Part shown: one piece after another, positions 10,440 to 22,989 of the stretch
Numbering within the stretch: position 1 is the stretch's first letter
Layout of the letters: every line of letters begins with the position of its first letter
NCBI GenBank assembly: GCA_033961575.1
Contig: CM066735.1
Span: forward strand, 35,793,501 to 35,857,500
From: Aselliscus stoliczkanus
Lineage: Eukaryota; Chordata; Mammalia; Chiroptera; Hipposideridae
DNA length: 64,000 nt
Reading direction: 5' to 3'
Made by a program: the position numbers and the translations under genes
The notes under the pieces: model-generated
Told to the model about the DNA's origin: nothing
The model's database searches: none
What the model saw: the letters and a program-made list of their open reading frames with translations, nothing else

Positions 10440-12460
10440 CAAAGAAAAGTCCAAGACAGATTGTTTCACTGACAAAGTCTACCAAATGTTAGAGATTTCA
10501 ATATCTCTCTCTCTCGGTAACTGATAGAAATTATCAGCATATAATAAGGATATAGAAGATTTGAACAACATATCAATCAAGTTGACTTAACTGACATTTA
10601 TAGATTACTTTACTAAACAACAGCACAATGCATATTATTTTAAATTGCACTTGAAGCATTTAAAGGTAGACTGTGTTATAAGCCATTTATAAAAGAAAAA
10701 GCAAAATGACTCCATGTATTTAAAACAAAATTATGCCGAGTATGCTCTCTGACCACAATATATTTAAATTAGCAATCTATAAGAGGATAGCCTCTAGAAA
10801 ATCCTCCAATAATTGTAAACTAAATATCACATGTCTAAATAATTCATGGGCTGATAAACCAATAGGAGAATTAGAAAGTATTTTAGACTGTATTAAAAAG
10901 AGCACAAGATATGGAAATTTATAATATGCAGCTAAAGTAGAACTTAGAGGGATGATGAGAGAAAAATGTCTGCATTAGAAAAGAAATCAGTGACCTCAGT
11001 TTCAAAAGTAAGCAGCTAGAAAACAAAGAAACAGAAAGCAAGCAATAAAGAAAAAAAAAAAAAAAAGAAAAAGAAAAATATATATACCAGAGAGAAATGG
11101 AGTAATTAGAAAACAAAAATAATGCAAGAAACCCAAAACTAGCCCTTTGAAAACAAAACTCAATAAAATTGTTTAACCTGAAGCCTGACTAACCAGGGAA
11201 TAAAGAGGGAAAATATAAATGGGCAATATTCCCAATGTGAGAGATGACATCATCACAAATTGTATAGATATTAAAAGGACAATAAGAGATTATTATGAAC
11301 AATTTTATGCCAATAAATTCAAAACTTAAATGAACATATTTCTTGAAGGACAAACTACCAAAACTCACAGAACAAACAATAATTTACATCTCTTAAAAGG
11401 AGTAAAATTACAGTTAAAACCTCCCTACAAAGAAAATTCCTGATGGCTTCACTGACAGATTCTAGGAACATTTCAGGAAATTCAAACATTTCAGGAAAGG
11501 AAAAAATAAATAAATAAATAAATACAAACCCTCACAATTTTACATACACTCTTGCAGAAAAATGAAGAGGAATGAATAATTCTAAATTCATTCTTTGGGG
11601 TCAGCATTATACTGATTTCAAAATTAGACAGACACATACAAGAAACGAAAATACAGATCAATTTGCAAATGAGACTTATCCCAAAAATGCAGTTAGTTTA
11701 ACATTTGAAAATCAATCATCGCAATTCACCATATTAAAAAACAAAACAAGAGAAAGTAAATTTATGTTCATATAGATAGCTATAAAAAAAATCTGACAAT
11801 ACAAGTTCTCAACTTGATAAAGTGTAGCATCTAAAAATCTGCATCTATAGGCTGGCCAAGTGGTGCGATGGTTAAGGACTGGCTTGGGAAGCCAGCGGCC
11901 CCGGTTTGGGTCCCACATATGAGGGCCAGTGACACTGCCCTCAAAAAAAAAAAAAAAAAAAAGTCTGCATCTATTATTCTACTTAATTATGAAAAACTGA
12001 ATGCTTCCTCTGGAGACCAGGAACAAGGCAGGGATTTGCTGTAATGATTTTTATTTAACAATGCACTGGAGATGCTTGCCAAAGGAATAGCAAAGAAATG
12101 AATGTTATCCCACTGGAAAAGAAGAAGTAAAATGTTCTTCATTTGTAATCAACACGATCACCTATGTAGAAAATCTACAGGATCTACAAAAAATGCTACT
12201 AATTCAATAAGTGAATTTAGCAAAATTGTAGGATACAAGATTAATTAAGAAAATCAACTGTATTTCTATAAACTCACAACAATCAGAAAAAAAATAATAA
12301 TGAACTGATTCCACTTATAATAGCTTCAAAATATGAAATAGAAATGAATTTGACAAAAAATGTACAAAATCAGTACTGAAAACTACCCAATATTGGTGAA
12401 ATCAGAGAAGACCTAAATAGATATACCATGTGTGATATTGTGATTTATAATTATACGTAT
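10440..12460 (+). mobile_element. Old L1 ORF2 fragment, decayed
   Basis: Plus-strand L1 ORF2 remnants in order: TATGCTCTCTGACCACAATA, CTAAATAATTCATGGGCTGA, GCAGCTAAAGTAGAACTTAG, CCTGATGGCTTCACTGACAG, CTGAATGCTTCCTCTGGAGA, ACCTATGTAGAAAATCTACA and GGATACAAGATTAATTAAG. Multiple stops and frameshifts make it inactive. It is interrupted by a SINE at 11849-11960. Confidence 0.85.
11849..11960 (+). mobile_element. tRNA-derived short SINE (type A)
   Basis: Complete copy: GCTGGCCAAGTGG start with an A-box-like segment, GGTTTGGGTCCC B-box region, CAGTGACACTGCCCTC end and an A-tail. Target duplications are CTGCATCTAT-type (about 11834-11848 AAAATCTGCATCTAT; 11961-11974 AAGTCTGCATCTAT). It lies inside the old L1. 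Confidence 0.93.
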
Positions 12461-12920
12461 GTATTTGGTCTTTGTTCCTGTTTCTGACCTAAAGCTCCTA
12501 AAACCCTTGGAATTTCAGAAAAGTGTCTTTTGTTATTCATAACAAGCCCCTTTCAACCACATTTGAGTTTATATTAATGAGGTAACATAGTATGGCTCGC
12601 AAACACGTGCTTAATAGTCCAATACATATAAACATGAATGCCTGTGCCTTTTGATTATCTTGTGTGGAGCTAATATGAAAAATCAAAACTGAAATATTAC
12701 TTATGGAAAACTGGATCATTATTAAAAATATGTTTATTTAAAGAATACTGATGTTAATTTTTACATGAAAAAGCTATAGCATGAAAGGAATTTCAAGATG
12801 GAACAAAGTTCAAAGATTTATTATAGATTTGTTTTAAATATGCACATAGTGGTTTACATTTTTTATTAAGCAGCCTGTTTAAACAGCAAGAGGTCAAACG
12901 TACAAAGAATGGTTCCTTTA
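12461..12920. other. Short intergenic stretch, nothing recognised
   Basis: AT-rich sequence between the old L1 and the HNRNPC retrocopy. No gene and no clear upstream promoter (no CpG island) was seen. Confidence 0.5.
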
Positions 12921-12934
12921 AAAATGAAACAGAA
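12921..12934 (+). repeat. Target-site duplication, left copy (HNRNPC retrocopy)
   Basis: AAAATGAAACAGAA here is repeated exactly at 14692-14705 beyond the poly(A) tail. The TTTAAAAATG context fits an L1 endonuclease nick (TTTT/A on the opposite strand). Confidence 0.93.
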
Positions 12935-13111
12935 GCATTTTTTTGTGTGAATAGAAGAAGGGTGAACGGTAGCGACCGCGTTGCCGACCTCGAGGAGCTG
13001 TCGGTTTCTTCACGTGGAACCCCGGTGTAAGAGATTCAGAATCGAATCTCTTTTCCTTTCTCTCTTCGGTGAGATTTTTTTGATCTTCAGCTACATTTTT
13101 TGGCTTTGTGA

Positions 13112-14017
<906 letters not shown>

Positions 14018-14278
14018 GCACATAGTGGGGTTTAGAAATCTTGTCCCATTATTTCTTTACCTAGGCGCTTGTCTAAGATCAAAAATTTCACCAGATCCTC
14101 TCCCCTAGTATCTTCAGCACATGCTCACTGTTATCCCCATCCTTGTCCTTCCCATGTTCATTAATTCATACTGCCCTGTGCCTAGTCCCATGTTCACTTC
14201 CTTTGATGCTCCCAGTAGTTATGTTAAGTCTTACCCTGTAATTTTTGCTTTTAATTTTGATACCTCTTTATGACTTAA

Positions 14279-14284
14279 CAATAA
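14279..14284 (+). promoter_or_regulatory. Internal AATAAA in retrocopied 3' UTR
   Basis: AATAAA lies about 260 bases after the stop codon, where a shorter HNRNPC transcript form could end. The retrocopy reads past it, so the source mRNA used the downstream signal. Confidence 0.55.
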
Positions 14285-14649
14285 AAAGGATGTATGGTTT
14301 TTATCAACTGTCTCCGAAATAATCTGTTGTTATGCAGGGAGTACAGTTCTTTCCATTCATAAATGAATTCAGTAGTTAGTTGCTTCCCCACCTGCAAAGG
14401 CAATCTCATTAGTTGAGTAGCACCTGAGAGCAGCTTTGAGTTAGAGGTATGTGTGTTATACCCCACATAAGAGTGCTGTGTGGGGCTGTTCAACACAAAT
14501 GTAACAATGTATTTTTGTGAACGAGAGTTGGCATGTCAGATGCATCCTCTAGGAAAATAATTAGTGTAATAGTCTTAAGATTTGTTTTCTAAAGTTGATA
14601 CTGTGGGTTATTTTTGTGAACAGCGTGATGTTGGGACCTTTTTTCTCAA

Positions 14650-14655
14650 AATAAA
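14650..14655 (+). promoter_or_regulatory. Distal AATAAA used by the source mRNA
   Basis: AATAAA sits about 30 bases before the A-tail that begins near 14685. This is the right distance for the polyadenylation signal of the retrotransposed transcript. Confidence 0.8.
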
Positions 14656-14691
14656 CACATCCTTATTAAACCAGGAATTTGAAGACAAAAA

Positions 14692-14705
14692 AAAATGAAA
14701 CAGAA
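14692..14705 (+). repeat. Target-site duplication, right copy (HNRNPC retrocopy)
   Basis: AAAATGAAACAGAA, identical to 12921-12934, directly after the A-tail. Confidence 0.93.
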
Positions 14706-15649
14706 TAAAAAGTATCTTGATTTTTAATACTTTTTAGTACGTTTATTTATTTTTCAGAGGCTTTTCAGCTTAATGTGCTTTCTAAACCAGGGACCTAATG
14801 ATGTGTTTGACGGTCTAATTTTTTATATAAAGCAAACTATACTGGTCAAATGTTATGACTAAAACATTTAAAGTCAATAAGAATTTTAGTAAATGATTGA
14901 ATTCAATCCCTTTCATATAAGCATATTTGTTTATAAGAGGGTTTATATTCACAGCATACCTTTAAAAACTATGTAAACAAGGCATACAATACAAAAATTG
15001 GAAAATATATAACCTGTTCAGATAATTTTAGAAATGTTAAAATAGGTCAGCATTATAGCTACATGAGAAAATATTGATTAGGATGAAAAACCATTAACTT
15101 TGATTCAAAAGAACAGGTATGCCAGACATGACTCTTCTGAAATAAATATTACTAAATACAAAACTCCTTGCTCTTACAATTTTTAATGTATTGGGGGAAG
15201 AGTACTAGATATAAAGAAATATGACACTGAAATGCTTAAAACTCAAAGAAAAGTCAAAATGAGCCAAAACCAAAGTTAGGGGAAAATTTTAGACCTCTAA
15301 AAAACATTTTGAAGTCTAGTTCAATTTATATTAATAAAACTCTGTATTACTGAACATTTCCTAAGGGTCAGAAAATGTGCACAGGATAAAAAGGAGGCAT
15401 TTCTCATTGTCAATATTATTCTGCTTTCAGAATAATATTATTCTGCTTTGTTGTGAGTATACTGACAACAATAACAACAACAACAACAAAAATAGATTGG
15501 AGAATGAAGAGAGAAAACCCCAGAGGGCTTAAAGATCACACCTGGAAAGCATCCTGAAGGTAGGTATTAAATCAAAAACTGTGAAGGGTCTGAGGTTTTG
15601 CCTTACTTGCAAGTTAACATGTGAGCCTGTCATAATGTTATAGATTATA
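14706..15649. other. Intergenic AT-rich stretch, no gene seen
   Basis: Includes a short direct duplication (ATTCTGCTTTCAGAATAATATT region, 15419-15450) and an (AAC)n run at 15470-15488. Nothing else was recognised. Confidence 0.45.
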
Positions 15650-16262
15650 CAATTGACTCTTGAACGATGTGAGGGTTGGGGGTGCCAATCCCCTGTGCAG
15701 CGAAAAATCCATGAATAACTTTTGACTCCACCCAGAACTTTACCACTAATAAATAGCCTACTGTTAGCTGAAAGTCTTACTGATAATATAAACAATCAAT
15801 TAACACATTTTGTGTATGTTATATGTATTATACACTGTATTCTTACAATAAAGTAAGTTAGAGAAAATCATAAGGAAGAGAAAATACATTTATGTGCAGC
15901 ATATATTTATCAATACTATAGGTTTATATTATCTGTTTAGAAGATGGGTTGTCTGCCAATACCTACATCAATATTGCCTTACATGATGCAAAACACTGTA
16001 GATGTTATGACAAACACTAGACATGAAAAATGAAAACACACTTGTTAAAAAGAAATTCATATTTATTTACAGGTATAACAATTCATGCATTGATAATGAA
16101 AAAACAGCAATATGATTGCTTAATGGTTGCCTAGTGGAATTGATATGATTGCTTCATGGAAGCAAGGAAATCTCTAAAAACGTTTCCAATATATTTATTG
16201 AAAAAAATCTGCATGTAAGTGGATCCGAGCAGTTCCAACCTATGTTGTTCAAAGGTAACCTG
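15650..16262. mobile_element. Tigger-type non-autonomous element (MER8-like), long form
   Basis: Starts CAATTGACTCTTGAACGATG and ends TTGTTCAAAGGTAACCTG, an imperfect terminal inverted repeat. TA dinucleotides stand immediately outside both ends (15648-15649 and 16263-16264), the target duplication made by pogo/Tigger transposases. The internal blocks AACTTTTGACTCCACCCAG, TAGCCTACTGTTAGCTGAA and TTCTTACAATAAAGTAAG match the MER8-like family I remember. No transposase frame is present. At about 613 bp it is longer than the roughly 240 bp form I recall from human, with extra internal sequence at about 15890-16190. Confidence 0.8.
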
Positions 16263-16370
16263 TACTAAGAAAATATGAGATCCCTGTGTCAGAGACAAAG
16301 ATTAGTTACAAGTCATGATAAAAGCAGTAGCCAGAGCAGCATCTCACATAGTTTTTAAAAACCTGGATCT

Positions 16371-16501
16371 GGGCCGGCCGAGCAGCGTGGTGGTTACGAG
16401 CTGGCTTGGGACGCCAGCGGCCCCGGTTCGGATTCCACATGTGAGGGTCAGTGACACTACCCTCTAAAAAAAAATAATAGTAAATAAATAAATAAATAAA
16501 T
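16371..16501 (+). mobile_element. tRNA-derived short SINE (type A)
   Basis: Starts GGGCCGGCCGAGCAGCGTGG, has the B-box region GGTTCGGATTCC, ends GACACTACCCTC and has an A-tail that has become (AAAT)n. Target duplications ACCTGGATCT lie at 16361-16370 and 16502-16511. Confidence 0.93.
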
Positions 16502-16758
16502 ACCTGGATCTCCACAGAAAGACACAGTCAGAGACTGATGGTGCCTGCACCTGTGGTGGGGTGCATCACAGAGGAACTCAGGGATAGGCAATGCTGGTCT
16601 TACATAATCCTGCTGGTAACTTATCAGTTCTCCCCTTAAATGAGAAAAAGAGGTCTTATCTTTATGCAGGAAGGTAAACAAATCTCTGGGGAGGTGAAGG
16701 AGACATTACTCTCCTGGAATGGTTCCTGGAAAAAAAAAATAATAAAGTACTCCATTTT

Positions 16759-16867
16759 CTTTTTTTTTTTTTTGAGGGCAGTGTCACTGGCCCTCACATG
16801 TGGGACCCGAACCAGGGCCACTGGCTTCCCAAACCAGCGCTTAACCACCGTGCCACTCAGCCGGCCC
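16759..16867 (-). mobile_element. tRNA-derived short SINE (type A)
   Basis: Reverse copy from T-run to GCCGGCCC, flanked by TAAAGTACTCCATTTT at 16743-16758 and 16868-16883. It lies 258 bp from the plus-strand copy at 16371, so the two could pair as an inverted hairpin in RNA. Confidence 0.93.
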
Positions 16868-17036
16868 TAAAGTACTCCATTTTTAATACAGTAGTCAGCA
16901 AAATAAACTTCCACACAATTTTGATAAAAGTTGGCCATGATGGGTGAGAAAAGTATTTAAGAGGAAGTTAGAGAAGACAATCACACCCTCTGTGACAAAT
17001 TTAGTCCATTGGGAGACATTTAATATTTCATGATTT

Positions 17037-17505
17037 GGGGCGGCCAAATGGCACGTTGGTTAACAGCTGGCTTGGGACGTCAGTGGCCCTGGTTCGGAAC
17101 CCACATATGAGGGCCAGTGACACTGCCCTCTACAGCTAAGATGGTGAACAACAGCTACACCTGGAGCTGGGCTGCTGTGAGTCCGAGAGTCCGCATAGCT
17201 GCAGCCCCTGCTGCAGTGTGCTGCCACAGGCTACACTGAGTGGCCGGCAGCCAGCGTGAGTGGCTCGCAGCCTGTGTGAGCTGCCAAGAGCTGCCATGAG
17301 CGGCTGTCCAGAGGCCTGCGACTGATCTGCCTTAGCTGGAAAGAGGACAATGACGATGCCAACATGGGCCAGTGAAGTGATGTCCTCCACAACTAGACTG
17401 AAGAACAAAAGATAGCAACTTGTCTGTTCCCACTCCCCGGTTCCCCAATGCTGTTCCCTGCCTCCAATTCCCCAATAAAATCTTAAAAAAAAAAAAAAAA
17501 AAAAA
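17037..17505 (+). mobile_element. Composite retroposon: SINE head plus GC-rich body
   Basis: A type A SINE head (to about 17133, ending ACACTGCCCTC) runs without an A-tail into a roughly 350 bp body. The body has a GC-rich part with near-tandem GTGAGTGGCxxGCAGCC units, then a conserved 3' part (CAACTAGACTGAAGAACAAA) and CCCCAATAAAATCTTA before a long A-run. Target duplications TCATGATTT (17028-17036; 17506-17514) bracket the whole unit, so head and body moved together. Related full copies are at 40186, 57507 and 62863, with a truncated one at 36381. No coding frame is shared among copies. Confidence 0.88.
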
Positions 17506-19032
17506 TCATGATTTTGCTAGACAGCCTCTGCATCCACGTTACTACTATTTTCTAGAGTTGGTAATGCAGTCATTAGAGATATGGAGTCATAAAGCAGCAT
17601 GAAATTTTAAGACAACTGCACGGTGACCTCGAACCAATTACGTTTAGTGGAAAACATATTCAAGGTGAGAAGAATAAGAATGTAAGACTGAAGTATCAAG
17701 GTTATGGAGATTTCCTTACTAAAGAATAGAGTTTTAAACCTGGTGATTTCTCTGGTTTCTTACAATTCTAACAATTCATCCTTCCATTTTCTGAATTTCC
17801 TTTCCCAGGTAAATTCATTTTATTTGCCTACATGGAAATTGTGACTTTATTCACTTAGGTGTAGCTTGTTAGACCTTAATAAACAATCTCACATTTACCA
17901 ATGTTTTGACATGATCAAAAATATAAAAGTCATTAGCAACTTTGCCCTTATGAAGTTTGTCACAATATTTTTGGCACTGGAAGACCAAGTGAAGGTTGAA
18001 CATAATTATTCTCTCTCATTAAAATACTATCCCAAAGAATCCTGCATGTCAGAAGTCAATCTATCAACAAGTTACAGCTCAAAAGTTATCTCCTCTGTAA
18101 AATATTTTCAGGGATTTCAGTCATATATGAACTCAGTTTCCTGTGTTATCAGTACAAATTATAGTGGATACTGTAGACTATCAACATACTCAACATAAAT
18201 ATACTTTATTCAGTGTGCCGTGTTCCCATATGTATTTCTGTGACCATGGAAGTTTCTTGAGTACATCTCTAATTTGGTTTGAGGTTCCCCGTCTCTCACA
18301 CAGTTTCTCATACAGGTAAATTTATACACAAGTGAAACAATTACATAACTTATGCAGTACAGAAAAATATGTATTCTCATCTAAAGTAATATTGATATGC
18401 ATCATCTCATGAAAGATAAAACTATGAAAATGAAGACTAACAATCATAATATAAAAATAATGAATGTGTCCATAAATTAACAGATTGAAAAAATATATAT
18501 AGTGAGTTCCATCTGCAGAAACAAAAACAAAAAAGCAAGCAAACAAACAAAAATAAAATAGGTTTTAGAATTGGAAGAAATCGTTGTGCTGATATTCTGT
18601 TTCACTAAGTGCAGTAATAGTCAGTGTCACTGACAAATGGGGCTCAGTAAATAAGTAAGTTCACAACTAAATTGCCCAACATGGGCATTTATTTGGCCCT
18701 CATTTTTGATTCTCTATTGATTTTTTTTTCTTTTTATTATACACATTCGAGTTTGAGAGAAGGCCTATAGGAACCATGACTTTATAGTTTAAATAGTAAA
18801 TAATAATAGATATTCAAAATAATATGCATGTTTGTAACATTGGTAAGAGAAACATGATTAGAAAAATGGCCAATAAGTAACTCATGAATTTATTATAGGG
18901 CTATTTGGACACTTTTATGACTTCTGAGTTTAGCATCATCACAGGTTATTAAACTATCTCAAAAATGCAAAATTTATAGTTATAACACAAAAATTAATGC
19001 ACTATTGTTCTACATTTCACATAGTCATTTAA
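17506..19032. other. Intergenic stretch, no gene seen
   Basis: A 110-codon frame at 17866-18198 shows no family features and is not called. The rest is AT-rich with no recognised repeat. Confidence 0.45.
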
Positions 19033-19045
19033 GAAGTTTATGGCA

Positions 19046-19154
19046 GGGCCAGCCGAGTGGCACATTGGTTAAGCGCTGGCTTGAGATGCCAGTGGCCCTG
19101 GTTCGGGTCCCACATATGAGGACCAGTGACACTGTCCTCAAAAAAAAAAAAAAA
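19046..19154 (+). mobile_element. tRNA-derived short SINE (type A)
   Basis: Complete copy from GGGCCAGCCGAGTGG through GGTTCGGGTCCC to GACACTGTCCTC and a pure A-tail. Target duplications are AAGTTTATGGCA on both sides (left about 19033-19045, right about 19155-19167). The intact tail suggests a young insertion. Confidence 0.93.
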
Positions 19155-19510
19155 AAAGTTTATGGCATAGTTCCAGCTGGATCACACAAAGATGGAGAGA
19201 ATTGCAAATAAATTTGGTAGTGAAAAATAATAATGAAACTATAGTGATGATTGTAGCTCATAATAGATTTCAGTTAATGTACCTCAAAGTGACATCAGAT
19301 ATAAACAAACTATAGAGCATGACACATAGCTTTTTAATTTTTATTTTTAATTTTAAAATCTTTAAATATTTATAATTTTCATATTTCATACTTGTTTCTA
19401 AAAGTAAAACATTTAAGGAATTTTCTGGAATCCTACAATTGCACAAATATAGTGTGAGTTTACGTTCTATTATTTTGAAAAATTGGACTTTGTAAAAAAT
19501 TGCAACTTTT

Positions 19511-19611
19511 GGGCCTGCCAAGTGGCACGTTGGTTGGGAGCTGGCTTGCAATGCCAGTGACCCCGGTTCAGATCCCACCTGTGAGGGCCAGTGACACTGC
19601 CCTCAAAAAAA
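19511..19611 (+). mobile_element. tRNA-derived short SINE (type A)
   Basis: GGGCCTGCCAAGTGG to ACACTGCCCTC plus a short A-tail. TGCAACTT flanks it at 19501-19508 and 19615-19622. It lies just upstream of the RTE 3' end. Confidence 0.9.
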
Positions 19612-19624
19612 ATTTGCAACTTCT

Positions 19625-20870
19625 AGGCAACTCTGTGTGTGTTAAATGCCACTGAGTCAGCTCCGACTCCTGGCATCTCAATGAATGAGTGACCTGTCCT
19701 CAACAGCCCTGCTCAGGTCCTGGAGACTCACATCTATGTCTTCTTTCATGGAAACAGTCTATCTCTTATTTGGACCTCCTCTTTTCCTGCTGCATTCTAT
19801 TGCTCCCAGCATCACTGGCTTTACCAAAGAACCCTGCCTTCTCATGATATGCTCCATGTAGGACAGCTCCAGTTTTCTCATTTTTGCTTCCAGTGATGTT
19901 TCAGGCTTAATTTACTGTTCATCTTAATTTACTTGTTCATCTCTCTGGTGGTTCAGGGTATCCACTGAGCTCTCCTCCAACACCACATTTCAAATGAATC
20001 TTTTTTTTTTTTTCCTGTCCAGTCATTTTTTCCTCCTGTCTTCACTGTCCAGCTTTTGCATCCATACATAGTAACTGAGAATACAAGGGTTTGGGTAATC
20101 TCAGCCTTGGTCTCTAATGGCACATCCTTGTTCTTGGTGATCTCTCCTAATTCTTCCATTGCTACCCTTCCAAGCCTTAGCCTTTTCTTGATTTCTTAGC
20201 TGCACTCTCCATTTGAATTGATAAATGAAACAAGATAAGCAAAAACTTTAATAATTTTAATGTTTTCATTGTCTATGTTAAAGTTGTGTATTTTTTCTGT
20301 AATCATGATTGTTGTCTTCTTGATGTTTAAATACAGCCCTGTCTTGGCATCTTTTTTTTTTTTTTTTTCTTTTTCACTTTCATTAGAAATCGTTTCAAAT
20401 CATTGCTGTTTTCTGCAAACAAAATGATGCCATCTGTATATCTTAAGTTATTGATATTTCTTCTATCAATTTTCACTTCTCCTTCCTCTGAGCCTAGCCT
20501 GGTTTCTCATACAATATGTTCTGTGTACAGATTAAACAACTAGGGAGATAAAATGCACCCTTGTCTGACACCTTTGCCTATAGGAGGTCATTCTGTCTCT
20601 CCACATTCTGTCCTGACAGTGGCTTCTAGTCCACAGTGCAGGTTATGGATCAGGATAATCAAATGCTGAGGGATCACCATTTCTTTCAAAGCAGCTGATA
20701 GCTTTTCAGGGCCCATGCAGTCAAGGGCTTTTGTATAGTATATAAAACATAGACTAATCTTCTGAAAGTCTTTGGAGGCAACTCTACTGATGACATAAAT
20801 AAACATGTCTCTATCTTTCCTACAGATATCTCTTGCCATTCATCAAGGGTAGGTTATAGAAATTCCTAAT
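19625..20870 (-). mobile_element. RTE-clade LINE, reverse transcriptase fragment
   Basis: Minus-strand frames carry RTE reverse-transcriptase motifs. At 20839-20588 there is an ALKEMVIPQHL...HNLHCGLEATVRTECG block like the BovB/RTE palm region, and IGKGVRQGC is readable just beyond it before a stop. At 20159-19953 there is VTMYGCKSWTV and FEMWCWRRAQWIP, the RTE C-terminal block. The 3' end (plus strand about 19640-19690, GCCACTGAGTCAGCTCCGAC) resembles RTE tails. Stops and frameshifts break it, so it is inactive. Reading it as RTE rather than L1 rests on these motifs; the exact subfamily is not known to me. Confidence 0.85.
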
Positions 20871-20955
20871 GAATAATATACCTGAAAAGTGTCATTAGTT
20901 AAGTTCATAGAGAATTCTCAAACATAAAAATGCAGTACTTGCAAAAGCATATATT

Positions 20956-21619
20956 TGTCGTGTCCCACACGACTGGGCTAGGTGGGTGTGGAGAAGGGAC
21001 GGTGAAAGGTTAAGGAAAAAAGAGACACAAAATAGAGAAAACAGTTCAGGGCCAGGGGACCCCAGCCTTGTGGACTGGAGCCCCGAATTGGACCTGGCTG
21101 TTCCTTTTATTGTCTTACACATAAACAAGGGTCAATGTAGCTTCAATGTAGCTTCCAAGGTCTGTGTGTCTCACACCCAAAAACATAGCTCAAGCCAAAT
21201 CCCACACCTGCAAGCTGCCATTACCAGAGGTTATTGTCATGCACCTCTTAAAAGACAGAACTCCTTCTGCCAAGGCTTACTGATAAGAATGTAAGGAGGT
21301 CAGACATTATCATATCAATAGGCCATTTCACAAGCAGGCTGCCAGACCCTGAAGCAAGGGGTTCATGCCCTATTTCTGTCAAATCTTGATTCCTCCTGTT
21401 GGTACCCACTGATACCCACTGGCATCCACAGTCACCCACGGGCACCGACGTGACCATGTCTAGCTTGGGTTGCCCCTCTCATGGGATCTTACCCATCACT
21501 GACTAGCTAGCCATCCTTTGGTGCCAAACAGGGATATATACAGTAAGCATAATATTGAAGTTATGATCTGTCTTTATGGAGAGATGCATGGAGGCAGACA
21601 GGCAGGGTATAATGTGACA
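20956..21619 (-). mobile_element. ERVL-family solo LTR
   Basis: Reversed LTR whose plus-strand edges read TGTCGTGTCCC and TATAATGTGACA, giving a TG...CA element on the minus strand with a short inverted repeat (TGTC.../...GACA). It matches, in inverted orientation, the LTR at 48906-49545, including the AATAAAAGGA-type poly(A) signal and the CAAGGGTCAATGTAGCTTC block. No internal viral sequence adjoins it, hence a solo LTR. No clear target duplication survives. A 12 bp duplication (CAATGTAGCTTC) is internal at about 21133. Confidence 0.8.
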
Positions 21620-22989
21620 TAAATTGATAATAATGAATGTATAATAATGAGAACCAAAGCAGTAAATAAGTAGTGAAATACTTTAGAGCCATATAAATAA
21701 ATCTTAACCGTGACACCTTTACCCTGTGTTTGCAAAGAGTAACCAGACAAGGCGGGAGTCAGCACAGTTCTGTCTGAACTATGGGAAGGTTTGAATGCCT
21801 AAACAAATGTTACATTATCTAGGACTGGTCTTTAAACTATTAAATGGCTTCACAACTACATTAAATAGATTTGTGTATTATATCAGAAATTCATGAATGC
21901 ATTAGGCATTTTAAAAATTAATACCTGTTCTGGGCTATCTATGGGCACTTACTTTCATGATATCTAATTCAAAAATATATTGAAATATATCCACATATTT
22001 TTATTACTGGATTTCAAATCAAAATATATTTGCTAGTATTTGATACAATGAAACCTTCACAATTTTCTCCTTTTCCTTATTGTCATTTAATATGAGTATT
22101 TTTTAAACATACACATTGTGTTACCACAACCTTTACTGCATGTATACAATGGGTGACCTTGTTCATTTTAGTAATTCTTTCACAAAATGGAAAAACTGTA
22201 CTTCCATGAATTTTCCGTTGAGGTTATTATACCTAAAAATAAACAGATTTGCATGACAGTTTTAGTGGATGACCTAGTACTGAAGTTCAAGAGAACATGG
22301 AATGCCAGGTTGAGAAAAAAACAGTGTGGGCTGGAAGGCCAGCAAATTTCAGGAGTAATAGCAGTCAGTTTGGTCACTGGGAGTATTTAATGCCTCAAGT
22401 GGTACACAACTGCAAACAGTTTGAAATGCATAATTTTATATTGTTCCTTTTTAAAAAAAATATTTTTTCAACGTTGACACTTTTGTGCAATTAAGCTCAG
22501 AGGAATGAGAATTAAAGCATTGAATTTAAAAGCAAATCATCTTAGCACCATTTATAACATTGATTTTAAGGGTGTCACAGATATTACATTACAGGATAAC
22601 ATACTGTGCAAGTTTTTGTTGTTTTCTAGGCCCTTGGAGTACTCAATTCTGGTGCATAGTTATTTTCAATTAAGATCAATTTCTAAGTTCCAGAGCAACT
22701 ATCAAATAATTCCAGAAGCACTTCCACAGTGCGCATACATACATATTCTCATAGTATATCCAAAACTTAGCTTGTCTTTATCCCAAAATCATTTCCACTT
22801 CCTGTTTTCTCTAACTCAACAAATAACATCATTCCAGAAAGTAGAATATCTTAATTATTATCCACCCTGAGCATATTTATCCATCAAATATGCAAAAAAC
22901 AACCTTGTCCCATCGATATGTCTTCCTTACAACTCTTGAATATTGTGACTTCTCTTTTTACCCAGTACCCTTACGTTAGTTTAGATGCA
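21620..22989. other. Intergenic stretch, no gene seen
   Basis: No supported frame. Some sequence near 22850-22990 may already be diverged L2. Confidence 0.4.

Noticed and set aside
16371..16470. tRNA gene candidates (A and B boxes)
   Set aside because: The boxes belong to tRNA-derived SINEs; no cloverleaf with proper acceptor stem is formed, and the copies have A-tails and target duplications.
21520..21540. Retroviral primer-binding site (TTTGGTGCCAAACAGGGATA)
   Set aside because: It resembles a tRNA-Lys site, but it lies inside the reversed ERVL LTR and its complement recurs inside the LTR at 48995, so it is LTR sequence and not an internal start.
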